Notes under the pieces: generated by a model
Seen by the model: the letters and a program-made list of their open reading frames with translations, nothing else
Database searches by the model: none
What the model was told of the DNA's origin: nothing
Translations under genes and position numbers: made by a program
Shown: piece by piece, positions 11,701 to 18,628 of the stretch
Layout of the letters: each line of letters starts with the position of its first letter
Position numbering within the stretch: position 1 is the stretch's first letter
Source of the DNA: Bacteroidota bacterium
GTDB taxonomy: Bacteria; Bacteroidota; Bacteroidia; Chitinophagales; Chitinophagaceae
Direction of reading: 5' to 3'
Length of the DNA: 64,000 nt
Assembly (NCBI GenBank): GCA_018267925.1
Contig: JAFDXO010000083.1
Coordinates: forward strand, 62,001 to 126,000

Positions 11701-12093
11701 CCAATGGCTATCGGTTAATAGAAATTGAGTGTTTGAATCGCACTCAAATTCATTATAAATATTGGGAGCAGACAGGATAATTTTTGATTCGGTATCCTTT
11801 ATAATAAACTGAATCCTTTCTGTTGGGAATAATGGGTCTATCGGCACAAAAGCAGCACCTGCCTTCAAGATACCCCAAATACCGATTACCATATCGAGAG
11901 GATCATGCAAACAAATTGGCACTAAGTCATTCGATTGAACACCTTTTTCAATCAGTGCATTTGCAACTTGATTGGACATCTGCTCCAATTGAATATAGCT
12001 TAGTTCAAGGTTTTTGTATTTAACAGCCAAATTGTCCCTATGAAGGGAAACTTGTTCTGAAAAAGTCTGTAAGATGGTTGGGTTGTTAATCAT
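5728..12093 (-). CDS. Hybrid NRPS-PKS: A-T-KS-AT-ACP-aminotransferase
   Basis: Initiating protein of the line, 2121 residues. Adenylation domain (about 1-500) with YTSGSTGVPKG near 152 and A10 NGKVDKK; carrier GGSSLL near 542; ketosynthase (about 600-1020) with Cys in SACSTS near 773, HGTATPLGD and NFGHL histidines; acyltransferase with GHSIGE near 1218 and HAFH, the malonyl-type signature; ACP LGLDSL near 1537; class III PLP aminotransferase with Lys in TYGKVVGGG near 1901. There is no KR, DH or ER, so the beta-ketone is the likely aminotransferase substrate, as in the microcystin and iturin synthetases. The A domain lacks the usual FDxS motif (it reads TFAADF), so its substrate may not be an ordinary alpha-amino acid. 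The tail (GNPAWFIPD, RPGKY) resembles the linker that normally joins such aminotransferases to a C domain. Confidence 0.95.
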   Translation of the reverse strand: MINNPTILQTFSEQVSLHRDNLAVKYKNLELSYIQLEQMSNQVANALIEKGVQSNDLVPICLHDPLDMVIGIWGILKAGAAFVPIDPLFPTERIQFIIKDTESKIILSAPNIYNEFECDSNTQFLLTDSHWANLSAYSDEAPQMEVTGQNIAYAIYTSGSTGVPKGALIRHSSVCDYLNGLYRRIPYGECANYALGATFAADFVITHLFGSLTNGSTLHVFTKEDYNDVAFIHQYFSEHRIDCIKIVPSHWKSLSLNGVHLMPRKILMFAGEALYTDAIRDIIPSASRTCLLVNLYGPTETTVAQLLHVIDEKRTYGKTIPIGTPFTDAQIYILNEKNERLEGVCEGELYIAGNCVGIGYLNRPDLTKERFLQDIFSPNSDAKMYKTGDIVRRLEDGNIEFIGRVDDQVKIRGYRIELGEIESTLQRAPGVSQCVVQVKEGRNGDKRLVGYVICSDGFNKSAILSFLEAHLPDYMVPRLLMHLSVFPFLANGKVDKKALPNPVADSLLKNAFVPPSTETEKLISTLWKDILGVDRAGSEDNFFELGGSSLLSLKFVDLFNKKTEKKLPVVKLYQFPKLKDLANFLDGKVSETAIHQAAKSKQENDVAIIGMAARLPGAESIDTYWELLTSGKESVTFFNENEIDAIVPDAVKNSKDYVRARGILNNVKAFDAAFFGISPSVAKVMDPQQRLFLEIAWEALEQSGYAKENIHEVIGVFAGVNSNTYFINNVMSHPELLEQTGSLRTTFVNDKDYVATRTSFTLDLKGPAVNVQSACSTSLVAIAQAVQSIRSGQCTMALAGGVSINVPIQSGHLYEEGAMFSKDGHCRPFDACATGTTFSDGGGVILLKSKAQAIKDGDVIYAVIKGVGISNDGGGKGSFMAPNAQGQAAAIRMAINDAGVKPDSISYIETHGTATPLGDPIEIEGLKLAFGNTDQKQYCGIGSVKGNFGHLTIASGVASMIKTALSLYHQKMLPSINFSKPNPLIDFSNSPFYVNTLLKEWKADGKRIAGVSSFGVGGTNAHIILEEGEVAQDHYAISSAQSPELVCWSAKTTKSLEKYGQLLSNYLDYQVNGTLSNVAYTLQTHRSAFDTRCFTVADNSENFQQQIKSGIIALNNTQKITTKSDQIVFAFPGQGDQYVNMCRSLYESNQFFRNSIDHSAQILRPYLDEDLLEILFPTTESESTKSRINETRYSQPALFVISYSLAKLWMSWGIQPNAFIGHSIGEFVAACLAGVFSLEDALKLIAVRGKLMYALPKGSMLSVRLSEIELQPYLNENISLAAINSSKLCVVSGREEHIAALAQILNKKEIPSRLLSTSHAFHSHMMEPIVSKFEEIVRSITLHTPSKPIASSVTGKWMTNEEATDPKYWAAHLRKPVLFGKAVQTMIDAGNNNFLEVGAGKSVSVLIRQQAGNASVISLASLEREEATMPSQKAILFSLGQLWIHGFTIDWNTFYSNRTHTVLHNLPTYAFDKQEFWVEAIPRHSTSVKLQEAEAVTSGETSTDPSKDKLLDTIKEILENASGIDFGEASVDKSFIQLGLDSLSLTQVALLLKKKFAVSISFRQLNESINSIHLLSDYLKQNQSGHYSKEHTAKSTIISELTTEEQAEIKKPFGAIARIEKTSAVLNTKQQAFLAAFVHQYNEKTKSSKNYTQTHRAKMADPRVVSGFRPATKELVYSIVVKQSKGSRLWDIDGNEYIDALNGFGSTMLGYQPEFIKTALHQQLDRGYEIGPQHELAGEVCEMICSFTNFDRAALCNTGSEAVLGALRIARTITGRSLVVAFTGSYHGINDEAIARSNAKLKTYPAASGILPDAVQNMLYIEYGTEESLRIIEERGEEIAAVLVEPVQSRRCDFHPISFLKKLRKITEKSNSVLIFDEIISGFRFHPGGVQAMFGIKADIATYGKVVGGGMSLGVIAGKKQFMDALDGGWWQFGDDSMPEVGVTYFAGTFVRHPLTLAAAKATLEYFKTQGPALQEKLNENGSYLAEALNTICRKHHAPLYIAQFGSLWRVQLKQEFAYSELFFAIMRLKGIHMLEGFPCFLTTAHSDEDLQQIIKCFEASVVELKTAGIMPDYKHPENIQTPSVNRPPMKNARLGRDRDGNPAWFIPDDKRPGKYIQISS

Positions 12094-12205
12094 GGTAAAA
12101 AACTATTGTGTAAAACTACAATTGCCATAATTGAGCGTAGTAAAAATTGGTGCTAATAGCATTACGTTAACGAATGCAAAGATTGCAAGTGGATTTATCT
12201 ATCCC

Positions 12206-12213
12206 CAAAATTA
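12206..12213 (-). promoter_or_regulatory. Possible -7 box for the hybrid synthetase
   Basis: The minus strand reads TAATTTTG in the 151-base divergent spacer shared with manC, which would give a leader of roughly 100 bases. No convincing -33 element is seen. Low confidence. Confidence 0.25.
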
Positions 12214-12244
12214 ATGAAGTATTTTAGCGGATATTTCATAGAAC

Positions 12245-13327
12245 ATGAACCAAAATGATTACGTTCTTATCATGGCCGGTGGTATTGGTAGCCGCTTTTG
12301 GCCGGAAAGCAGAACAGCATATCCTAAGCAATTTTTAGACCTATTAGGTACAGGAAAATCATTACTACAATGGACTTTTCATCGCTTTCGGCATATTGTT
12401 CCTTCCGAAAATATTTTCTTCATCACCAATCATGCTTATGTTGAAACCTTACAAAATCAATTGCCGGAAGTGGCTGCGGGAAACATTATCAGTGAACCCA
12501 GCAGAAAAAACACAGCTCCTTGCATAGCTTATTTTGCCCATAAAATTCAAACTATAAACCCCCATGCCAACATCATTGTATCACCGGCAGATCATTTAAT
12601 TATGGATGAAACGGGTTTTGTTCGTACAGCCCATGAAGCACTTAGGTATGTAGCAGACCATGCTGCATTGCTCACTTTAGGAATCAAACCTACCAGACCG
12701 GATACAGGATATGGTTATATTCAGTATGAGAATAGTGATGAAACTAAATCAGTTTTTCGTGTAAAAACCTTTACCGAAAAGCCATCATTAGAATTAGCTC
12801 AAACCTTCTTGAAGAGTGGTGATTTTCTTTGGAATGCAGGCATATTTGTTTGGAATGTCCAATCCATTCTTGAGGCAATTGAACGTTATCTTCCTGAGAT
12901 GCACGAAGTTTTTTCACAAGCCAAAAACGTTTATAATACGCCACAGGAGCAGGCTGCCATCACTGAACTTTATCAGCAATGCACAAACATTTCTATTGAT
13001 TATGGCATCATGGAAAAAGCACAAAATGTATTTGTGATTCCATCTTATTTCGGGTGGTGCGATTTAGGGACTTGGGAAAGTGCGTATGAAAATTCAGAAA
13101 AAGATTATCTCGGCAATGCTGTTTATGGAAATGATGTGATGATTATTGATGCTACGGAATGTATGGTAAAGGTGCATAATGATAAGTTGGTTTTGCTACA
13201 AGGATTAGAAAAGATGATTGTTATTGACACCCCGGATGTCTTATTAGTTTGCGAACGAAGTCGGGAGCAACAGATCAAAGAATATGTAGCTGAAGTAAAA
13301 AGACAAAAAGGCGAGCGCTATTTATAA
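12245..13327 (+). CDS. manC: Mannose-1-phosphate guanylyltransferase
   Basis: Makes GDP-mannose from mannose-1-phosphate and GTP in the cytoplasm, a precursor for surface polysaccharides and GDP-sugar derivatives. The N-terminus has the nucleotidyltransferase signature GGIGSRFWPESR followed by PKQFLDL (about 12-32). Further family motifs are DTGYGYIQ, FTEKP and SIDYGIMEKA. At 360 residues it is the monofunctional length, without the phosphomannose isomerase cupin domain of the longer bifunctional enzymes. It is transcribed away from the synthetase genes. A PLP aminotransferase follows after about 13 bases, so the two may share a transcript, although their functions have no obvious link. Assignment is firm. 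Confidence 0.93.
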   Translation: MNQNDYVLIMAGGIGSRFWPESRTAYPKQFLDLLGTGKSLLQWTFHRFRHIVPSENIFFITNHAYVETLQNQLPEVAAGNIISEPSRKNTAPCIAYFAHKIQTINPHANIIVSPADHLIMDETGFVRTAHEALRYVADHAALLTLGIKPTRPDTGYGYIQYENSDETKSVFRVKTFTEKPSLELAQTFLKSGDFLWNAGIFVWNVQSILEAIERYLPEMHEVFSQAKNVYNTPQEQAAITELYQQCTNISIDYGIMEKAQNVFVIPSYFGWCDLGTWESAYENSEKDYLGNAVYGNDVMIIDATECMVKVHNDKLVLLQGLEKMIVIDTPDVLLVCERSREQQIKEYVAEVKRQKGERYL

Positions 13328-13340
13328 AATCAATTCAGTG

Positions 13341-14486
13341 ATGCCAGAAAAAAACGCCATCCAAGCGACGAACATATTTTCCGTAATGAGCGCATTGGCT
13401 GTACAATACAAAGCCATTAACCTTGCACAAGGCTTTCCGGACTTTGCTATTGATGAACGGTTAGCAAAGCTGCTTTATGAGGCTGTACAAGAGAACTTTA
13501 ATCAATATGCCCCTATGCCGGGCTTGTCTATATTGAGAGAGGCGATTGCCGATGATTTTAAGATGCGTTACAGTGTTTTCATCAAACCTGATGCTGAGAT
13601 TACGATTACGCCCGGCGCAACTTATGGAATCTATACTTGTTTGGCTTCAATTTTAAAGCCCGATGATGAAGTCATAGTTCTGGAACCCGCTTATGACAGC
13701 TACATTCCCAACATTGAATCTTTAGGCTGCAAACCGGTTCCTGTTTCATTATCTATGCCATCGTTTCGGGTAGATTGGCAACGTGTTCGAGCTGCTATTA
13801 CTCAGAAAACTCGAGCTATCATAATTAATACACCACACAATCCGACCGGCTCAATTTGGCAAAATGAAGATTGGAATGAGTTAGCTAATATGGTTCGAGA
13901 TTCTTCCATCATTGTTGTATCTGATGAGGTATATGAACAGTTAGTGTTCGATCATGCACGTCATTATTCTGTGTTGGAACATAAAGAATTGAGAAATAGA
14001 AGTTTTGCCATTTTTTCTTTTGGAAAAGTATTTAATAATACCGGTTGGAAAGTAGGCTATGTAATTGCACCAGAGTTTCTAACTAATGGATTTAGAAAAC
14101 TGCATCAGTATCTTTCTTTTTCAGTAAATACGCCGGCACAATATGCGCTTGCCAAGTATTTAACTATTTCGGATCGCCCGAAGGTGGGCGAATTGATGCA
14201 GGCAAAACGTGATTACTTTCTTTCACTAATGGCGGACTTACCATTTACCATGCACCGAAAATCCACCGGGAGTTATTTTCAGACCATGAGTTATGAACAG
14301 ATCAGCAACTTACCTGATATTGAATTTGCAGAATGGCTTACCAAAAATTATGGCGTTGCCACCATCCCACTGAGTCCATTTTATGCAGATAGAACGGATA
14401 GCAAAATGGTTCGATTTTGTTTTGCCAAAAAGGAAGAAACTTTGCTTCGTGCCGTAGAACGGTTGACTGCTTTAAAAGACATTTAA
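13341..14486 (+). CDS. Class I/II PLP aminotransferase (methionine/kynurenine aminotransferase type)
   Basis: Fold-type I PLP enzyme of 381 residues. Visible motifs are NLAQGFPDF near the N-terminus, TPGATYGIY, NTPHNPTG, SDEVYEQLVF, and the PLP-binding lysine in SFGKVFNNTGWKVGY. The NLAQGFPDF start and the overall pattern fit the YbdL/KAT-like subgroup, which transaminates methionine, aromatic amino acids or kynurenine. Substrate cannot be fixed from sequence alone. A GTG immediately before the ATG at 13341 is an alternative start. Its stop is 6 bases from the stop of the convergent crotonase gene. It might supply a keto acid or amino donor to the nearby synthetase, but that is speculation; it is more likely housekeeping. 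Confidence 0.88.
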   Translation: MPEKNAIQATNIFSVMSALAVQYKAINLAQGFPDFAIDERLAKLLYEAVQENFNQYAPMPGLSILREAIADDFKMRYSVFIKPDAEITITPGATYGIYTCLASILKPDDEVIVLEPAYDSYIPNIESLGCKPVPVSLSMPSFRVDWQRVRAAITQKTRAIIINTPHNPTGSIWQNEDWNELANMVRDSSIIVVSDEVYEQLVFDHARHYSVLEHKELRNRSFAIFSFGKVFNNTGWKVGYVIAPEFLTNGFRKLHQYLSFSVNTPAQYALAKYLTISDRPKVGELMQAKRDYFLSLMADLPFTMHRKSTGSYFQTMSYEQISNLPDIEFAEWLTKNYGVATIPLSPFYADRTDSKMVRFCFAKKEETLLRAVERLTALKDI

Positions 14487-14492
14487 CAGCTT

Positions 14493-15269
14493 TTATTTCC
14501 CTTTAAAAACAGGTTTTCTTTTTTCTAAGAAGGCTGCCACTCCTTCTTTAAAATCATGTGTTTGCCCAGCATTCACCTGCATTTGCTTTTCTCTTTCTAA
14601 TTGTTGGGAAAGATTATTATTAAATGATTCATTAAGCAAACGCTTCGTAAGTCCTATTCCTTTTGTGGGCATCTGCGCTAAGCTTGTTGCTAATTTTTGA
14701 GTTTCTGACAGAAAGAAATCGTCTGCAAACACTTTATACACCATGCCCATTTGCAAAGCGTCATCAGCAGGAATTTTTTCTGCAGTAAACATCAAGGCTG
14801 ATGCTCGTTGTAAACCAATTAAGCGAGGGAGGAAAAAGGTTCCACCGCTATCAGGAATCAATCCAATTTTGCTGAAAGCTTGAATGAAAGAGGCATTTGT
14901 TGAAGCCACAACTATATCGCAGGACAATGCTATATTGGCACCGGCACCTGCTGCAACACCATTTACTGCCGCAATAATGGGCTTTTCTATTTGACGAATC
15001 TTTGTGATTATCGGGTTGTAGTGTTCTGCAACAATTCGTTCTAATTCCGGCCCATCAGGAGCAGTAGCTTCAGCTAAGTCTTGTCCGGCACAAAAAGCTT
15101 TTCCGGCTCCTGAAAGCACAATACAGCGAACATCTTCATTGTTTTCACAATCGTCTAATGCTCGTTGTAATTCAAGTGACATTTCACGGTTAAAGCTGTT
15201 GAATTTTTCTGTGCGATTGAGTTGTAAATACGCAACACCGTCTTTTATGGTGAAAATAATTGTGCTCAT
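14493..15269 (-). CDS. Enoyl-CoA hydratase/isomerase family protein, PaaG-like
   Basis: Crotonase-fold protein of 258 residues acting on acyl-CoA thioesters. The oxyanion-hole segments FCAGQDL and AAGAGANIAL are present. The first catalytic Glu of true hydratases is Asn here, while Asp stands in IPDSGGTFFLPR. That arrangement matches PaaG-type isomerases (phenylacetate ring-epoxide isomerase or cis/trans enoyl-CoA isomerase) rather than hydratases; the subfamily call is an inference. No other paa genes are in the window, so it may serve fatty-acid metabolism instead. It lies 64 bases downstream of murF on the same strand and ends next to the convergent aminotransferase gene. Confidence 0.85.
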   Translation of the reverse strand: MSTIIFTIKDGVAYLQLNRTEKFNSFNREMSLELQRALDDCENNEDVRCIVLSGAGKAFCAGQDLAEATAPDGPELERIVAEHYNPIITKIRQIEKPIIAAVNGVAAGAGANIALSCDIVVASTNASFIQAFSKIGLIPDSGGTFFLPRLIGLQRASALMFTAEKIPADDALQMGMVYKVFADDFFLSETQKLATSLAQMPTKGIGLTKRLLNESFNNNLSQQLEREKQMQVNAGQTHDFKEGVAAFLEKRKPVFKGK

Positions 15270-15333
15270 GTTGTTCTGATAATATGGTGAAAATACTTCG
15301 TAATGTAAGAAATGAAATTGTTGTAGAAGTTGC

Positions 15334-16632
15334 TTATGATTTTTGAAGCATTTCTAACAGCAACTCCATTTTGCTTCCTCGTGACCCCTTAATTAATATG
15401 GTAGCGTCCTCGGGCTTGTGTTGGGAAAGGGCTTCAGCCGCTAATGCAGAAGTTTCAAACCATTGATATTGCCCAATACAGTTTTTAAATTCTCGACCTA
15501 CCAAAACGACATTCTCCCATTTCCATTTTTCAACTAATTCTACTAAAGCTTGGTGTTCTTTTTCTTCTGCTTGTCCCATTTCCTTCATACCTCCCAACCA
15601 CAATATTTTTTTATGAACCGGTAGTGTCGCAAAGTTTTCTATGGCTGCTTTCATGCTGGTAGGATTGGCATTATAAGCATCTAAAATCACTGAATTATTC
15701 TTCACTTGGATAAATTGAGAGCGGCTATTGTCCGGCTGATATTGTTCTATAGCCATTTTTACATCGTCAATACCAATTCCAAAATGTAAGCCGACCGCTA
15801 TCGCAACCATTACATTGGGGAAATTAAATGCACCCACTAAATGAGTTGCAATTTTTACTTCAGCATTACGGGAAAGGACAGCAACCTCTAAAAACATGTC
15901 GTCATAGGTTAAAGCTTTCCCTATAAAATAAGCATTCGCACTTCCATACGTAATTTGCTTTTGGATAGAAACAGACATTTCTTTTAAGTAGGGAAGATCC
16001 GTGTTCCTAAAGATAGTACCATCTGATTTTGCCAGAAAGTCATACAATTCGCCTTTACCCTTTCTTACTCCATTTTCTCCACCAAAACCTTCAATGTGTG
16101 CCTTTCCGCAATTAGTAATGATGCCATGTGTAGGGAGAGTGATTTTGCAATAGCTTTCAATTTCTTTTTGATGATTTGCACCCATTTCTATAACAGCTAT
16201 TTCTGCATCAGGCTTTATTTTCAATAAGGTGAGTGGTATGCCAATATGATTGTTCAGATTGCCTTCAGTAGCGTATGTCTTGAATCTGCTGTTCAAAACA
16301 GTTGTTATCAATTCCTTTGTGGTTGTCTTTCCATTGGATCCGGTTATGGCAATAAAAGGAATGGAAAATTGCTTCCTATGATGAAGGGCGAGCTGTTGAA
16401 GGGTTTCTAAAACATCTTCTACTAATAAAATATTACTTTGATTGGCAACCAAAGGATCGTCAACGATTGCATAAGCAGCACCGGCATCCAAGGCAGCATG
16501 AGCAAAAAGATTCCCATTAAAATGAGGACCTTTTAAAGCAAAGAAAATATCACCTTCTTTGATTTTTCTTGTGTCCGTTTGAGCTGAGGGATACTGTTTG
16601 AAAATTTGATAAAGCTGTGCTATGTCCACCAA
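15334..16632 (-). CDS. murF: UDP-N-acetylmuramoyl-tripeptide--D-alanyl-D-alanine ligase
   Basis: Last cytoplasmic amino-acid-adding step of peptidoglycan precursor synthesis, attaching D-Ala-D-Ala to UDP-MurNAc-tripeptide. The N-terminal substrate domain has TDTRKIKEGDIFFALKG, the P-loop is GSNGKTTTKEL near 96-106, and the Mur ligase central part contains IEMGANHQKEI and DAYNANPTSMKAA, both characteristic of MurF. Length 432 is normal. The frame opens with TTG at 16632 followed by GTG at 16629; neither is clearly better and no ATG is close. In gliding Bacteroidota murF often neighbours gldJ; here an efflux operon and a metal transporter lie between them. Confidence 0.93.
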   Translation of the reverse strand: MVDIAQLYQIFKQYPSAQTDTRKIKEGDIFFALKGPHFNGNLFAHAALDAGAAYAIVDDPLVANQSNILLVEDVLETLQQLALHHRKQFSIPFIAITGSNGKTTTKELITTVLNSRFKTYATEGNLNNHIGIPLTLLKIKPDAEIAVIEMGANHQKEIESYCKITLPTHGIITNCGKAHIEGFGGENGVRKGKGELYDFLAKSDGTIFRNTDLPYLKEMSVSIQKQITYGSANAYFIGKALTYDDMFLEVAVLSRNAEVKIATHLVGAFNFPNVMVAIAVGLHFGIGIDDVKMAIEQYQPDNSRSQFIQVKNNSVILDAYNANPTSMKAAIENFATLPVHKKILWLGGMKEMGQAEEKEHQALVELVEKWKWENVVLVGREFKNCIGQYQWFETSALAAEALSQHKPEDATILIKGSRGSKMELLLEMLQKS

Positions 16633-16684
16633 AGTAATTCGTTAGATTTTTATTGGATAAAGGTAAGTAGTGAAAAACATTGTC

Positions 16685-17398
16685 TTATAGATTGACCCCA
16701 AACAAATAACCAACAAAAGCAGTAAGCACCATTGCTATGGTTCCCCAAAGGGTTATTCTTATTACTGCCTTTTTAGGGCTAGAACCGCCGGTCTTTGCCG
16801 CAAAGGCACCTAAAAGCATAAGAAAAATGATAGAAAAACCGTAGAGATAGTATTCTAAATAATCAAGCGGAAACAATAAAGTAATCATCACCGGCAAAAT
16901 GCCACCGGAGGTGAAAGCTGCCGCAGAAGCAAGTGCAGCCTGTATAGGGTTGGCTTTTGTGATTTCATTTAAACCTAATTCATCTCTTAAATGTGCTTGG
17001 AGTGCATTATTTTGTGTTAACTCTATGGCTACTTGTTTGGCAGTTTCTTTTTGTAATCCGCGCTTTTCATAGATTTCAGTTAAATATTGCAATTCAATTT
17101 CAGGCATTTCCGCTAACTCTTGTTTTTCCCGTTCAATATCTGCTTGTTCTAAATCAGTTTGAGAACTGACTGAAACATATTCTCCGGCAGCCATAGACAA
17201 GGCACCAGCTACTAATCCGGCTAATGCAGCAAGCACGATTGGGTGTCTGCCATTATTTGCCGTTGTTACGCCAATAGCAATACTGGCAACTGATAAGATA
17301 CCATCGTTTGCTCCCAACACAGCAGCTCTCAGCCAATTGCTTTTATGGATATAGTGTTTGTCTAAATAATGTTCAAGATCATTGTCCGGTTGGTTCAT
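16685..17398 (-). CDS. VIT1/CCC1 family metal (Fe/Mn) transporter
   Basis: Integral membrane protein of 237 residues. It has the family N-terminal signature GANDGILSVASIAIGV within a first membrane segment, a second segment ending in AAGEYVSVSSQTD, a charged cytosolic loop rich in Glu (the metal-binding region of the family, about 80-150), then three more membrane segments. Members move Fe2+ or Mn2+ out of the cytosol. The ATG at 17398 was preferred over an upstream in-frame ATG at 17434 because the extra dozen residues do not resemble the family. It sits 69 bases after the efflux adaptor gene on the same strand, which fits a metal-handling cluster. Ion specificity is unknown. Confidence 0.88.
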   Translation of the reverse strand: MNQPDNDLEHYLDKHYIHKSNWLRAAVLGANDGILSVASIAIGVTTANNGRHPIVLAALAGLVAGALSMAAGEYVSVSSQTDLEQADIEREKQELAEMPEIELQYLTEIYEKRGLQKETAKQVAIELTQNNALQAHLRDELGLNEITKANPIQAALASAAAFTSGGILPVMITLLFPLDYLEYYLYGFSIIFLMLLGAFAAKTGGSSPKKAVIRITLWGTIAMVLTAFVGYLFGVNL

Positions 17399-17467
17399 AC
17401 AAAAGTTGGTTGTAGAAAAACAGAATCCGTGCATACAAAATACAAAATGCTTTGCGGCGCGTCACGA

Positions 17468-18625
17468 TTATTCATCTGTAGCTTTGTTTTTCAACGCCAT
17501 TAATAGGGTATAAGCGTTTTTTACAACAATTTCTTTTCCTATCAAGTTACTTCCATTTAGAATTTGAATAAAGCCGTTCTCTTTTAATCCTGTAAGGACT
17601 GGCAGCATCACAAATTGAAGTGAATCTTTTCTTTCAAAAACATAATCCTTTCCCTCAAAGTTTACGATACTTTCCTCCGGTAATGCTTGAGAAAGAGCTG
17701 AATGGGTTTCGATTTCAGCATTCATGTACATGCCCGGAAGCAGTGAATTGTCGTATTGCTCAAAGTGGCAGTGAATTTCCGAAATACCTTCATTACTGAT
17801 GTCTTTGCTGATAAGAATAATCTCTCCGGCATATTTTTTAGTAGGATTTGCATTGCTGTATGCGATAAGTTTTTGTCCAATGTGCAATTTGTTTACGTCC
17901 TTTTCATAAGCCTTGAGATTAAGATGAATATCCGCAGGGTCTATTAATTCAAAAAGCACCTCAGAAGGATTGACATACTTGCCGATGTTTACATTTACCT
18001 TACTTACGTATCCATTGATAGTGCAATATACAGGAACACTCTTCGTGATGGTTGCTTCGGTTAATAGATCTGGGTTCACGCTTATTAGTTTCAGTTGTTG
18101 TGCTAATGCTTTCTGCAGTATTCGTTGGTTTTCCATTTCGCTTTGAGCTTCTTGTGTTGTTTTGTCGCTACTGGCTTGACTTTCATTTAAAGCTTTTTGT
18201 CGTTGGTAGTTTATTTCGGCAAAATGTAATTTGGATTTTGTTTGCAGATATTCTTGTTGCAATCGCACATATTGTGGGTCTTCCAGTACCGCAATCACCT
18301 CTCCTTTGCTTACATGCATCCCTGACAATAATCGAGTACTTTTTAAATATCCCCCTAATGGAACACTTACTGAAACCAAACTCTGTGGGGGCACATCAAT
18401 TTTTCCGTTTAGCCTTATCACTGTGGCTATATTCTTATCACTTAATATGGCAGTTTCAACTGAGGCATTTTTCAATTGTGCAGATGTAAGCTTCACTATT
18501 GAGTCATTTGTCGAAGTGCTTTCTGGCAATGCTTTAGGTTGATTGCCACATTGCCAAAACAAAAATGATGCTATTGGAAAAGCAATTGTTTTTAAGAATC
18601 TATTTTTAAACTTGAAAAGCTGCAT
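17468..18625 (-). CDS. Efflux RND periplasmic adaptor (HlyD/CusB family), lipoprotein-like
   Basis: Membrane fusion protein of 385 residues linking the inner-membrane pump to the outer-membrane channel. The N-terminus has a hydrophobic signal ending in FWQCGNQ, a plausible though non-ideal lipobox, so it is probably anchored by Cys. The biotinyl-lipoyl-like halves are recognisable (SVPLGGYLKS...KGEVIAVLEDP and YCTINGYVSKVNVNIGK) around a helical hairpin at about 125-185, followed by a beta-barrel domain. It starts 3 bases after the end of the pump gene, so the two are co-translated partners. The partner's DFG-type signature suggests divalent heavy metals as cargo (inference). Confidence 0.9.
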   Translation of the reverse strand: MQLFKFKNRFLKTIAFPIASFLFWQCGNQPKALPESTSTNDSIVKLTSAQLKNASVETAILSDKNIATVIRLNGKIDVPPQSLVSVSVPLGGYLKSTRLLSGMHVSKGEVIAVLEDPQYVRLQQEYLQTKSKLHFAEINYQRQKALNESQASSDKTTQEAQSEMENQRILQKALAQQLKLISVNPDLLTEATITKSVPVYCTINGYVSKVNVNIGKYVNPSEVLFELIDPADIHLNLKAYEKDVNKLHIGQKLIAYSNANPTKKYAGEIILISKDISNEGISEIHCHFEQYDNSLLPGMYMNAEIETHSALSQALPEESIVNFEGKDYVFERKDSLQFVMLPVLTGLKENGFIQILNGSNLIGKEIVVKNAYTLLMALKNKATDE

Positions 18626-18628
18626 GGT

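Noticed and set aside
12245..14486. manC and the aminotransferase as members of the synthetase cluster
   Set aside because: They are on the opposite strand and are common housekeeping or surface-glycan enzymes; no specific link to the predicted product is visible.
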